The notes: generated by a model from the sequence alone, not told the origin. A stretch of 58,947 bases of DNA from Candidatus Doudnabacteria bacterium (GCA_016218585.1 JACRDK010000010.1:132974-191920); one strand, 5' to 3'. Counted from the stretch's first letter, positions 48,952 through 56,943 are shown. Made by a program: numbers and translations.

Positions 48952-48985
48952 ATTATATTCTGGTATTCTGCAGAATGTCAGAATG
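48952..48985. repeat. Palindromic repeat copy 1 (ATTCTG-type)
   Basis: ATTCTGGTATTCTGCAGAAT then GTCAGAAT; repeated at 49261-49294 with one or two changes. The two copies flank the HTH gene. Confidence 0.7.
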
Positions 48986-49247
48986 ATTTAGTGAAGGTAA
49001 TGAACTTTTTTCCGTAGGGAGAAAGTGAATGCAGTACTTCCCTGTCGCGATACTTTTTGTTTAGAAGCCCGGCTTGCACCAGTTTTCTTGTGTGCTCCGA
49101 AATTGTTTTAATATTGCATTTCAGTTGAGTTGAAATTTGATTCAGCGAAATACCGGAAGCTTTTTCCACCAAATACAAAATCTCAATGCGCCGATGGTTA
49201 GCGGCTCCTTTAAAATACCTCTCTAATTGTTTGCAAGTCTTTTGCAC
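48978..49247 (-). CDS. ArsR-like winged-helix regulator
   Basis: 89 residues from GTG 49247. AANHRRIEILYLVEKASGIS, LNQISTQLKCNIKTISEHTR and LVQAGLLNKKYRDREVLHSL are ArsR/MarR-type winged-helix segments. Its ends are bounded by two near-identical palindromic repeats, which could be its own operators. Cysteines (two) could sense metal, but the metal-site motif is not clear. Confidence 0.8.
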   Translation of the reverse strand: MQKTCKQLERYFKGAANHRRIEILYLVEKASGISLNQISTQLKCNIKTISEHTRKLVQAGLLNKKYRDREVLHSLSPYGKKFITFTKSF

Positions 49248-49260
49248 AAAATTCCCAATA

Positions 49261-49294
49261 TTATATTCTGGTATTCTGCAGAATGTGAGAATGT
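49261..49294. repeat. Palindromic repeat copy 2 (ATTCTG-type)
   Basis: Same sequence as copy 1 (48952-48985) except for a few bases near the end; lies between the HTH start and the Tim44-like gene. Confidence 0.7.
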
Positions 49295-49302
49295 TTTTAG
49301 GG

Positions 49303-50559
49303 TTAGAGTTTCATTTCGTCAAAGGCCCAGGAAATTATTTCCAACATTTGGGGATAGTTGGCCGCTCCCCTGTCCTGAGTGTAAAAATACAAAGTGTTGC
49401 CTACCAGTTCAATGTTTAATTCAAAAGGCAGATTGTAAATTTTCTCCATAAAGTTTGGGGTAAGAAGTTCCAGGGAATTTATTTGGTCGCGCTCGTCCGC
49501 CCACAGGGAAAATTTGTTGTTAAAGTCCGCGCTTTCCAAAGACATCTTTTTTAAACCCCACACCGGCAGCTGCAAAAACTTTTTCTTTTTTATAAGGATG
49601 TCGTAATAGCTTTTGGGCAATATGGCCTGGGCAATAACATAATTTTCCGGAGAGCGGCTTTCGGTGTTGGGAATATATGTGTAGAACTCCACAATTTTGT
49701 CCCTATAGTAGCCAATAACATGGTTGTTAATGTCGCTGCGGCCAAAGTTGGTTTGTTTAAACAGCACGCCTTTGTTGGGCATCATTAGCCAGCCAAAATC
49801 GGCATCGTAATAAAAATTATTTTGTTGCGCAAAGTCTGCTATGTCTTTTTCATACATAGCCGCATCTTCCGTTTCCTGGGTAATAAAATCCAAGACCCAT
49901 TTTTTATCCAGACGTTGAACCAAATGCCAATATTCGGTAAACCTTGAGCTGTCGCTAAACAGGGGCTTGTTAATTTCTGTATCCATTAGGGAATCAAAAG
50001 CCGAAGCGGTAATTTGCAATGTAAGTTTTTGCGTGGTCTCCCCGGGTTGTTCCTCCCCTATTACTAATATCTCGTGTACGGAAACATTGTTCATCGGGTT
50101 GGCACGTTTCTCATTTTGCAGAACAGACAGTTCCAAAACCATTCGCTTATAATACTCCGGAGTTACTAACTGCTCCATTGTTTTTAAATCAAACTCGCCC
50201 CAGGCTTTCTGGAAACTTTTAAAAAGATTTTCTACTTCGGCGTATAAGGCGTTCCTGTCCAGATTATTTTTTTTGATGATATTTTCGTCATTCATTTTGG
50301 CCAAAGCCAAAAGCCGCTGCTTATTTTTTACAGCAATAATAATTCCAACAATTGGAATAATTAAAAATAACAGCATCCAGGGGCTAAAACTGCCGCCCCC
50401 GCCGGATGAGTGGGAAGAATAAGAACCTCCGCTAAAGCCGCCCCCTCCTCCGCCTCCCCCGCCGCCAGAACCACCCCCACCCCCGCGAGCTAAAGCATAT
50501 TGGGCAAAAGTAAAAAGACTAATAAGTGATAAGGCAAAAACCCATTTTATTTTTTTCAT
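49303..50559 (-). CDS. Secreted/membrane Tim44-like protein with glycine-rich segment
   Basis: 418 residues from the ATG at 50559 (KKIKWVFALSLISLF signal helix); a longer ORF upstream is unlikely. After the signal comes a pure glycine/serine tract (about 27-58, GGGGGSGGGG), a second helix (about 60-77), then a Tim44-like domain (FKSFQKAWGEFDLKTMEQLV, about 110-220). The C-terminal part (from about 320, LESADFNNKFSLWADERDQI) matches the DUF3137-like pattern. The combination suggests an envelope-associated binding protein; partner unknown. Confidence 0.75.
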   Translation of the reverse strand: MKKIKWVFALSLISLFTFAQYALARGGGGGSGGGGGGGGGGFSGGSYSSHSSGGGGSFSPWMLLFLIIPIVGIIIAVKNKQRLLALAKMNDENIIKKNNLDRNALYAEVENLFKSFQKAWGEFDLKTMEQLVTPEYYKRMVLELSVLQNEKRANPMNNVSVHEILVIGEEQPGETTQKLTLQITASAFDSLMDTEINKPLFSDSSRFTEYWHLVQRLDKKWVLDFITQETEDAAMYEKDIADFAQQNNFYYDADFGWLMMPNKGVLFKQTNFGRSDINNHVIGYYRDKIVEFYTYIPNTESRSPENYVIAQAILPKSYYDILIKKKKFLQLPVWGLKKMSLESADFNNKFSLWADERDQINSLELLTPNFMEKIYNLPFELNIELVGNTLYFYTQDRGAANYPQMLEIISWAFDEMKL

Positions 50560-50636
50560 ACAGCTAATTAGTTTATATTTGAAGTATATCAAAAAACACC
50601 CTAAGAATATAAATATCAAAATTAAATTTTTGAATT

Positions 50637-51326
50637 TTATTCCTTATCTAAAAATTTAATAACTTTTTCGGTAATTTTGGAATTTATTTCAACAATTTTT
50701 AAAAAACATTTATCTGCATTACCAATTTCACTTTTTATTTTGTTGTGCCATTCCGTCGATGCTTTTTTAATTCCAACAACACTTGGATTAGCTTTTGGTA
50801 ATAGGTGTGGACTGTAGTCCTCGTGTCCATAGTATACTTTATGAGAAATTAATTTTCGCTTTGCTAAAAATGTTGAAAGCGGCGGGCTACCAAATTTTTT
50901 TAGTTCAGTTGATAGGTGGTGCTCTTTTATAATTCTATTTTTTTGTAATCTGTTTTGTAAATCAGTATCGCCGTTATCGTAACCTAACCTCAAGGAACAA
51001 TTTAAAAAAACACAAATTTTATCTCTGTACGCATGAACTCTGAATAAGAAATTTTCAAGATGATAGTGTACTTCTTCTAGGGCAGATAGTTCGCTCTCAA
51101 AATTTGCTATTAGGTGGCTTTTCTTTTTTGAACCTATCGAATCGACAAACCATTGGCCAAGAGCTGCTGCTTTTTGAATTTTTATGTTTATCTGTCTTAA
51201 ATCCATTGTTAAATGTTGGATTTCGTGACGAAAAACCCTCGCTTCCTTGTTAAGCTTTAAATGTTTAAAACCGAGTATGTGTGGCATTGTATTTGCCTCT
51301 TTCTTTTTTGATTTTACTTTTTTCAT
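50637..51326 (-). CDS. Hypothetical helical protein (HEPN-like?)
   Basis: 229 residues, mostly helical with a basic N-terminus (KKVKSKKKEA). LDLRQ-type helical segments and HYHLENFLFRVHAYRDKICV resemble HEPN-like helical bundles, but the RxxxxH catalytic motif of HEPN nucleases is not clear. No family can be asserted. Internal start at MPHILGF is also possible. Confidence 0.5.
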   Translation of the reverse strand: MKKVKSKKKEANTMPHILGFKHLKLNKEARVFRHEIQHLTMDLRQINIKIQKAAALGQWFVDSIGSKKKSHLIANFESELSALEEVHYHLENFLFRVHAYRDKICVFLNCSLRLGYDNGDTDLQNRLQKNRIIKEHHLSTELKKFGSPPLSTFLAKRKLISHKVYYGHEDYSPHLLPKANPSVVGIKKASTEWHNKIKSEIGNADKCFLKIVEINSKITEKVIKFLDKE

Positions 51327-51425
51327 AATAGTAAGAAAATTTATTATTTGCCACTAAACAATTTTTAAGTTTTTTATGTTTGTTGCTAAGCTTTGCAACA
51401 GTGTTTTAAATTTTTCCATAAAAGT

Positions 51426-51857
51426 TTATGTCAAAAATAAAGGCACAATGACCCATGTAAAAATTATTAACATGATTAAAAATATAGCACAAATCAAACC
51501 AAGCCTGTTTTTCGTTGTTGCCCGTGTCCAATTTCTAGACCAAAAATCTTTTGCTTTCTTTATGATAGCTTCCTTTTTGAGTTCTCCTTGCTTGTGTTTT
51601 TTGTGTATTAGATAAATCGCTAAAAATCCAAAATAACCAACTAAAAATAAAATACCCACAAAAGATAAAACCGATGACAATGCTTCCCTAATACTTTTGT
51701 CAGATAATAAACCAATTATTATCATAATTACCCAAAAACCTACATACAACCCACCTGCTATCAATGCCAAAATAAATATGCCACTCAACAATTCCTTACC
51801 ATCTTGACTGGCCAATAAAACACCAACTGCAATTAACCCTAAAAGAAAGTAAAGCAT
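51426..51857 (-). CDS. Four-helix membrane protein
   Basis: 143 residues from the ATG at 51857 (a TTG at 51881 would add 8 residues). Helices at about 3-17, 30-52, 63-84 and 117-140; a basic stretch KHKQGELKKEAIIKKAKD faces the cytoplasm. No family recognised. Confidence 0.55.
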   Translation of the reverse strand: MLYFLLGLIAVGVLLASQDGKELLSGIFILALIAGGLYVGFWVIMIIIGLLSDKSIREALSSVLSFVGILFLVGYFGFLAIYLIHKKHKQGELKKEAIIKKAKDFWSRNWTRATTKNRLGLICAIFLIMLIIFTWVIVPLFLT

Positions 51858-51990
51858 ATAATAAAACAGCAAAACTACCAAGTAGTCTTGCCGGTGGTTA
51901 AGGTATTAAATTTAGGTTAATTTTCATAGTATTTGTCTATACAATAATAATACGCTTATTTAAAGGAAATGCAAATATATTTTCCAACAT

Positions 51991-52020
51991 AAAAACCGTA
52001 GCTAATTAGCTACGGTTTTT
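51991..52020. terminator. Perfect palindromic terminator downstream of tRNA-Trp
   Basis: AAAAACCGTAGCTAA and its exact complement, 30 bp with no loop unpaired. Confidence 0.85.
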
Positions 52021-52021
52021 A

Positions 52022-52095
52022 TGGCAGGGGCGGTAGGAATCGAACCCACGCAAGCGGTTTTGGAGACCGCTGTACTACCATTATACGACGCCCCC
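52022..52095 (-). tRNA. tRNA-Trp (anticodon CCA)
   Basis: 74 nt, 7-bp acceptor stem GGGGGCG with CGCCCCT and encoded CCA. Anticodon loop CTCCAAA gives CCA (Trp codon UGG). A T-loop GGTTCGATTCC is intact. Cluster with rpmG and tRNA-Thr. Confidence 0.93.
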
Positions 52096-52100
52096 ATAAG

Positions 52101-52170
52101 ACAAGAATCAAGAATTCAGAATCAGGAATTAAGTATTCTAATTCATAATTCGTACTTCTTGATTCTTATT
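52101..52170 (-). repeat. Word repeat between tRNA-Trp and rpmG
   Basis: AGAATCAAGAATTCAGAATC words, then AATTCATAATTCGTACTTCT and TTGATTCTTA as reverse-complement; shares wording with 3620-3659. Confidence 0.55.
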
Positions 52171-52174
52171 TCAT

Positions 52175-52330
52175 TTATTTAGTTTCTTTGTGCAAAGTTT
52201 TCTTTTTGCAGAATTTGCAGAACTTCTGAAGCTCTAAGCGCTTCTGAGTGTTCTTTTTATTCTTCTTGGTTTGGTAATTCAAGTTATGGCAAACTGTGCA
52301 TTCCATATTAATCAAGTGGTCTTGAGACAT
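52175..52330 (-). CDS. rpmG: Ribosomal protein L33
   Basis: 51 residues, with two CxxC pairs: CTVC at 11-14 and CKFC at 38-41, so the zinc-binding form of L33. Too short for most ORF filters. Placed between tRNA-Trp and tRNA-Thr, the classic neighbours of rpmG in bacteria; secE, also usually adjacent, is at 1.9 kb instead. Confidence 0.93.
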   Translation of the reverse strand: MSQDHLINMECTVCHNLNYQTKKNKKNTQKRLELQKFCKFCKKKTLHKETK

Positions 52331-52437
52331 AGGAGTTTAGAATTAAGAATTATGAATTTAGAATTAAGGTGACTCAATGGCGTTTGAATCAACTTTTAGC
52401 ATTGTACTTGATCCAATTACAATGCTTTCCAATTTAA

Positions 52438-52513
52438 TGGAGCCGGCTGTCGGACTTGAACCGACCACCTACGGTTTACAAAACCGTTGCTCTACCGGAT
52501 GAGCTAAGCCGGC
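52438..52513 (-). tRNA. tRNA-Thr (anticodon TGT)
   Basis: 76 nt including encoded CCA. Acceptor GCCGGCT with AGCCGGC; anticodon loop TTTGTAA gives TGT (Thr codons ACA/ACG by wobble); T-loop GGTTCAAGTCC. Directly upstream of rpmG on the minus strand. A TATAAT box lies at 52531-52526. Confidence 0.93.
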
Positions 52514-52637
52514 ATAGGCTCTTAAATTATATAGGCTCCGGTAATTGCTTAATAAAAAGCAAACTCAATATATTTTGACATAAAATCTAAAAAAAGTCCA
52601 GCACATAAAGTTACTAATTTATATAGGTTATAGGTAG

Positions 52638-52666
52638 TTGACAGCAATGTAAAATAATGCCATAAT
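52638..52666 (+). promoter_or_regulatory. Promoter of 52773 gene
   Basis: TTGACA 52638-52643, 17-nt spacer, CATAAT 52661-52666. Confidence 0.7.
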
Positions 52667-52680
52667 AAGCAGTCCTTTTA

Positions 52681-52723
52681 AGGAGGCATTCAATGACCTA
52701 GCGTAAACGTTTTTCTTTTACGC
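52681..52723 (+). promoter_or_regulatory. Two-codon upstream ORF with strong ribosome binding site and hairpin
   Basis: AGGAGG at 52681-52686 is placed 6 nt before ATG-ACC-TAG (52693-52701). Directly after the stop, GCGTAAA and TTTACGC (52702-52708 and 52717-52723) can pair. Confidence 0.5.
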
Positions 52724-52772
52724 ATCTTTGAAAACAAAGTTGTTTCAATTTTCTTCGGAGGTGCGAACAGTA

Positions 52773-53153
52773 ATGTTCGGACCAAACAAGGAGATTGAGA
52801 TGACTTCGAGAATAACGAGAATCGCAGAGTTTCAGCTTGTCCGAGTTGGCAGCTTCGTGAATGAGCCCACCGAAACGACCGACATGCTGCTTTTGGGGTA
52901 CCAAGGCAAAGTGTTGGCAGTGAGGAAGGGGCAGGATACGCTCGGGATAGTGCTTGGAAAGTTTTACAACCGCACACCTGAGGGAATGTTCTTGCTCAAT
53001 CATATTCGGGGACGGTTTAGGCTCGAGCAGCTCGATGCTGCTGTAATCATGTATGGACGGCAGCGCGGAACCGCCAACAGTATGAGCGGCCACAGCACCT
53101 GGATTACAGTGCTCCTCAAGGACGGTAAGCTAGAAAAGTTTTGCGATCTCTAA
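52773..53153 (+). CDS. Hypothetical beta-rich protein, orphan
   Basis: 126 residues from ATG 52773 with GGAGGTG 9 nt upstream; an internal ATG at 52800 also has a good site (AAGGAG), so the true start is either. Predicted strands (RIAEFQLVRVGSFV, DMLLLGYQGKVLAVRKG, AAVIMYGR). Codon use is richer in G+C than neighbours. No family recognised. Its leader contains a two-codon ORF. Confidence 0.55.
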   Translation: MFGPNKEIEMTSRITRIAEFQLVRVGSFVNEPTETTDMLLLGYQGKVLAVRKGQDTLGIVLGKFYNRTPEGMFLLNHIRGRFRLEQLDAAVIMYGRQRGTANSMSGHSTWITVLLKDGKLEKFCDL

Positions 53154-53163
53154 ATTAAATCTG

Positions 53164-53187
53164 GCGGAAGCTCTCACGGGCTTCCGC
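53164..53187 (+). terminator. Hairpin after orphan gene
   Basis: GCGGAAGC and GCTTCCGC around TCTCACGG; no T-run. Confidence 0.5.
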
Positions 53188-53239
53188 TACCTCTCTAAGC
53201 GCATCAAGTATTTGGTGAATTTAGAATTGTTAAATTTTG

Positions 53240-53290
53240 CAGCCGGAAAAGTGTGTCTAAATTTAGCCCACTTTCCTGGCTGTAAAAGTC
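53240..53290 (+). promoter_or_regulatory. Leader hairpin of 53331 gene
   Basis: CAGCCGGAAAAGTG and CACTTTCCTGGCTG pair around TGTCTAAATTTAGCC; a following AAGGAGG (53291-53297) is not followed by a start codon. Confidence 0.5.
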
Positions 53291-53330
53291 CAAGGAGGAC
53301 AAATAACAGACTAGGGAAAGGAAGCATCGA

Positions 53331-53711
53331 GTGTCGAAAGTTAAGTTATGTGTAATGGATCTCGAGAATCTCCGAGTTCAAAACGAATCACGTTGTGAAC
53401 CACTTTGCTTCAAATTTCTTCATGGCTCAACCTTGATTGAAAGAGAAGTGGATGAGGGCTGCCTGGACAAGGCTTGTTTCAAAGCCGAAACTTCGCTAGG
53501 TGAGATTACGCTGGCTTTTACCGAGGTTTACCGTAACTCCCGAGGGATTTTGGTATCCGGAACCCTACTAGGATCATGGACCATGAGGGAATATTACAGA
53601 ATTCTCACTGAACTGGTGAAAAAATATAATTTCATCTGTAGCGAGCAATTCTGGAAAATGCCTGAATGGTTAGAGGGCTGGGTCAAGGATGGGCTGATCG
53701 ATCCCGAATAG
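53331..53711 (+). CDS. Hypothetical protein, orphan
   Basis: 126 residues from GTG 53331 with AAAGGA 8 nt upstream. Mixed alpha/beta; two cysteine-containing strands (ESRCEPLCFKF, EGCLDKACF). Final helical region MREYYRILTELVKKYNF. No family recognised. Like its neighbour it is preceded by a strongly folded leader. Confidence 0.55.
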   Translation: MSKVKLCVMDLENLRVQNESRCEPLCFKFLHGSTLIEREVDEGCLDKACFKAETSLGEITLAFTEVYRNSRGILVSGTLLGSWTMREYYRILTELVKKYNFICSEQFWKMPEWLEGWVKDGLIDPE

Positions 53712-53917
53712 CTGTTTTCATTGTTGCTTATAAGTGTCTTGCTTTAAGACTTTATAAGCCATAGTGTCTGTTATAATATTTTTAGTCTAACCGTAACCGG
53801 GCGTATTGCATTTTGCCGCTCGGTTTTTGGTTGTCTAATTACAGATTTTAAATTTCCCCAATCTCCCCTCTTTTGTTATAATATATCGGTATAAATTAAC
53901 TATTTTAAAGGAAACAA
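53712..53917 (+). other. Spacer before ahcY
   Basis: 206 nt. Hairpin GCTTATAA/TTATAAGC at about 53726-53760, TATAAT boxes at about 53773 and 53877, and a terminator-like AACCG/CGGTT hairpin with T-run at about 53803-53838. One box probably serves ahcY; the first may make a 50-nt RNA. Confidence 0.45.
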
Positions 53918-55168
53918 ATGTCTAAAGTAAAAGATATGAAGTTGGCTAAACAAGGGCATATTAATATTGCTCTGGCCGAACGCGAAATGCCCGTGTTGCG
54001 CAAAATTAATGAAGAATTTAAAAAGAACAAGCCGTTTAAAAATATGACTGTGGCAATGTGCTTACACGTCACCAAGGAAACTGCTGTGCTGGCCAAAGCT
54101 GTTGCCGCCGGCGGCGCGGAAGTTGTTTTGTGCTGCAGCAATCCCCTTTCCACTCAGGACGACGTAGCCGCGGCATTAGTGGAAGACGGCATAAATGTTT
54201 TTGCCTGGAAAGGAATTTCCAATAAGGACTATTACCAATGTTTAAATAAAACCTTGGACTTTAAACCGCACATTACCATAGACGACGGCGCGGATTTAAT
54301 TTCTTTAATCCACAGCGAAAGAAAAGAATTGCTAAAAACTGTTTTAGCCGGACAGGAAGAAACCACTACCGGAGTTATTCGCCTGAAAGCTATGGCTAAC
54401 GACGGAGCGCTTAAATACCCAATCGTTGCCGTTAACGATACCCCAACCAAGCACATGTTTGACAACTATTATGGCACCGGCCAAAGCACTATGGACGGGC
54501 TTCTCCGCGCAACCAACGTTTTGCTTTCCGGCAAAATTGTTGTTGTGGCCGGTTACGGCTATTGCGGCAGCGGCATGGCCTTGCGCGCCAAGGGTTTGGG
54601 CGCCAGAGTTGTGGTTACGGAAGTTGACCCATTGCCGGCCTTAAAAGCGGCTATGGATGGTTTTGAAGTTATGAAAATGATTGATGCCGCGAAAATTGGC
54701 GATGTATTTTTAACCGCTACCGGCGACAAGGACGTAATTACCGCCGCTCATATGAAGTTAATGAAGGATGGGGCAATTATGGGCAACAGCGGGCATTTTA
54801 ATGTGGAAATAAATTTGAGCGATTTGCAAAAATTAGCCAAAAGCCACCGCCCGGTGCGCGACCAAGTGGAAGAATACACTTTGCCAAACGGCCGCAGAGT
54901 ATTCTTAATTGCCGAAGGCCGCCTAATGAACTTGGCTGCCGCCGAAGGCCACCCGTCTGCTGTTATGGATATGTCTTTTGCCGACCAGGCCTTAACTTGC
55001 CTTTGGCTTTCCAAAAATTACAAAAATATGCGCGCCCAGGTTTACGATGTGCCAAAAGAAATTGACGAACGCGTATCTAAATTAAAATTGGAATCTTTGG
55101 GAGTAAAAATCGACACCCTTACTCCGGTGCAAAAAAAGTATCTAAGTTCTTGGCAAGAAGGAACGTAG
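53918..55168 (+). CDS. ahcY: Adenosylhomocysteinase
   Basis: 416 residues with AAAGGA ribosome binding site. TVAMCLHVTKETAVLA, NDTPTKHMFDNYYGTGQS and the NAD motif VVAGYGYCGSGMALRAKG are intact. It splits S-adenosylhomocysteine to adenosine and homocysteine, relieving methyltransferase inhibition. It ends LSSWQEGT, so it lacks the C-terminal DHYRY tail seen in larger homologues; common in thermophile- and archaeal-like forms. Confidence 0.95.
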   Translation: MSKVKDMKLAKQGHINIALAEREMPVLRKINEEFKKNKPFKNMTVAMCLHVTKETAVLAKAVAAGGAEVVLCCSNPLSTQDDVAAALVEDGINVFAWKGISNKDYYQCLNKTLDFKPHITIDDGADLISLIHSERKELLKTVLAGQEETTTGVIRLKAMANDGALKYPIVAVNDTPTKHMFDNYYGTGQSTMDGLLRATNVLLSGKIVVVAGYGYCGSGMALRAKGLGARVVVTEVDPLPALKAAMDGFEVMKMIDAAKIGDVFLTATGDKDVITAAHMKLMKDGAIMGNSGHFNVEINLSDLQKLAKSHRPVRDQVEEYTLPNGRRVFLIAEGRLMNLAAAEGHPSAVMDMSFADQALTCLWLSKNYKNMRAQVYDVPKEIDERVSKLKLESLGVKIDTLTPVQKKYLSSWQEGT

Positions 55169-55205
55169 GTCCGCAGATACGCTGATAAAAGCGGATGACG
55201 CAGAT
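55169..55205 (+). repeat. Word repeat downstream of ahcY
   Basis: GTCCGCAGATACGCTGATAA and AAGCGGATGACGCAGATAAA words, same style as at 7042-7075 and 31841-31880. Confidence 0.5.
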
Positions 55206-55220
55206 AAAACATCACAAATT

Positions 55221-55252
55221 AAAAACTTCCCGATTTATCGGGAAGTTTTTTT
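55221..55252. terminator. Terminator between convergent ahcY and truB
   Basis: AAAAACTTCCCGA and TCGGGAAGTTTTTTT, loop TTTA. Confidence 0.85.
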
Positions 55253-56047
55253 AAGTTTTATGGATGATTTAATATTATAGGGGCCGACTTTTTGGCGGGT
55301 GAGGTGGTAAAGTAAAGCTGGACAGTTTAGCTGCTGGCCTAATTGGTGAGCTATTGAGCGAACATAAGTGCCGCTGCCGCAGGAGACAATAATATCAATA
55401 ACCAAAAATTTAGCATCCTTGTCATTCCGGACAAGTGCATCCGCGATCCGGAATCCAGGATTTATTTTTTTCTCCCAAAGTTTTAAGATTTCCTTTTGCC
55501 TAAAGTCGCCGGCTACGCTAGAGATTTTTTCTTGCGCGGATTTTAAAACTTTATCAGCCGATATTTTTTTGTAAGCGCGCGAAGTAATTTTTATAATATT
55601 CATTTCCCTGCTGTTGATGTTATTTAAACCCAACTCCCCTGCCCTGGCATGCATAAAACTGGGTTTACCGTTTATTGGTACGGAAGAATATGGCGGAATA
55701 GGTAGAATAACTTTTCCAATAAGTTTCTTAACTTCTTTTTTTATTTCATTAATTTCCGGAAGTTTATAATCAACCTTTGTAATTTTCCCCATTAGGTCAA
55801 AGCTGTCTGTGCTCACGCCAAAAAGAATTTGCGCCTGGTAGGTTTTGTTTAAACCCAAAAATTTGTCTTTTTCTTTTAACTTACTGCCGGAGAGCAAAAT
55901 TAAAACGCCTTCGGCCAGCGGATCCAGCCGCCCGGCATAAGTCATCTTAAATTTTTCGGGCAGTTTTTTCTGCTTTTTAAATTTTTCCAAAGCCTGCAAA
56001 GGCGTTAATCCCACGGGCTTATAAATGTTGTAAATTTCTTTGGGCAT
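55235..56047 (-). CDS. truB: tRNA pseudouridine(55) synthase
   Basis: 270 residues. Catalytic Asp in AGRLDPLAEGVL, YKPVGLTPLQALEK start, and IPPYSSVPINGKPSFMHAR. It makes pseudouridine-55 in the T-loop of tRNAs. Residues about 200-217 (NPGFRIADALVRNDKD) are an insertion not seen in standard TruB, and the corresponding DNA (55417-55462) is a palindromic repeat-like element. Frame is kept. Confidence 0.93.
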   Translation of the reverse strand: MPKEIYNIYKPVGLTPLQALEKFKKQKKLPEKFKMTYAGRLDPLAEGVLILLSGSKLKEKDKFLGLNKTYQAQILFGVSTDSFDLMGKITKVDYKLPEINEIKKEVKKLIGKVILPIPPYSSVPINGKPSFMHARAGELGLNNINSREMNIIKITSRAYKKISADKVLKSAQEKISSVAGDFRQKEILKLWEKKINPGFRIADALVRNDKDAKFLVIDIIVSCGSGTYVRSIAHQLGQQLNCPALLYHLTRQKVGPYNIKSSIKLKKTSR

Positions 56048-56062
56048 AGGTCTAGTTTAAAA

Positions 56063-56094
56063 CAAAAATACCATTTTTGAAAATGGTATTTTTG
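56063..56094. terminator. Terminator after tRNA-Tyr
   Basis: AAAAATACCATTTT and AAATGGTATTTTTG; loop only a few nt. Confidence 0.7.
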
Positions 56095-56180
56095 TGGTGG
56101 GCAGGATAGGATTCGAACCTATGAAGGCATAAGCCAACTGATTTACAGTCAGTCGCGTTTGACCGCTTCGCTACCTGCCC
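56095..56180 (-). tRNA. tRNA-Tyr (anticodon GTA)
   Basis: 86 nt with encoded CCA and the long variable arm of a class II tRNA. Acceptor GGGCAGG with CCTGCCC; anticodon loop CTGTAAA gives GTA (Tyr). T-loop GGTTCGAATCC. Confidence 0.93.
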
Positions 56181-56229
56181 TTATTAACTTTGATAATTTT
56201 AGCAGTTTGGCAGAAAAAAATCAATTGCC

Positions 56230-56943
56230 TTACTGCTTAATCAACAGTCCGGCGGCCAGACCCGCGGCTAAGGCAATACCGCCCATAAGCAGCATCCTAA
56301 AGCCAGATTTAAACAATGGCTGCTTGGTAAACTTGGTGGTGCCAACTCCTAAGGCAACAAGACCGATTAAGGTAGTTATTATGGAGATTGGAATAGCGCT
56401 TTTTATTGGCAGCAAAAAATAAGCGAATAAAGGTATGGCCCCGCCAATTATGTAGGCAAAAAACATATAAAAACCCCCCTTTATGGAAACAGACTTTTGC
56501 CCAGGCACAATTTTCAGTTCCTTTACAGCCATTTCCTTTAAAATTAGAGATGGTTTTTGGGAGGCTTCCTCCGCCATCTGCCCTGCCAAATTTTCGGTCC
56601 AGCCGTCATGCAAGTACATTTCGTAAAGTTCCAGTTTTTCTTCTTTTGGGTAGTGTTTTATTTCATGCGCTTCTTCCTGCAATTTCCTTTCCTCTACCTC
56701 TTCCTGCGAGCGGTTGGATAAATATGACCCTATACCCATAGAAATCGACTCTACGGCGATTATGACAATGCCAGCGAGAATTATAGTAAAGTGGTTGCCG
56801 CTGCCTACGGCAATTCCGGTAATAGAACCGAGGGTGGAAACCATTCCATCCTCCATGCCAAAGACTACTTCTTTTAACACTTCGGCAATGGATGATTTTT
56901 GGTGATGGATAAAATCCTTATTAAAATGTCGGTGTATGTTCAT
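56230..56943 (-). CDS. VIT1/CCC1-family metal transporter
   Basis: 237 residues from ATG 56943, which is a few nt after a TATAAT box (leaderless). About five membrane helices; the GMEDGMVSTLGSITGIAVGS signature with acidic residues of the iron/manganese site, and the cytoplasmic SYLSNRSQEEVEERKLQEEA helices, are as in VIT/Ccc1 transporters. Likely moves Fe/Mn out of the cytoplasm. Confidence 0.9.
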   Translation of the reverse strand: MNIHRHFNKDFIHHQKSSIAEVLKEVVFGMEDGMVSTLGSITGIAVGSGNHFTIILAGIVIIAVESISMGIGSYLSNRSQEEVEERKLQEEAHEIKHYPKEEKLELYEMYLHDGWTENLAGQMAEEASQKPSLILKEMAVKELKIVPGQKSVSIKGGFYMFFAYIIGGAIPLFAYFLLPIKSAIPISIITTLIGLVALGVGTTKFTKQPLFKSGFRMLLMGGIALAAGLAAGLLIKQ

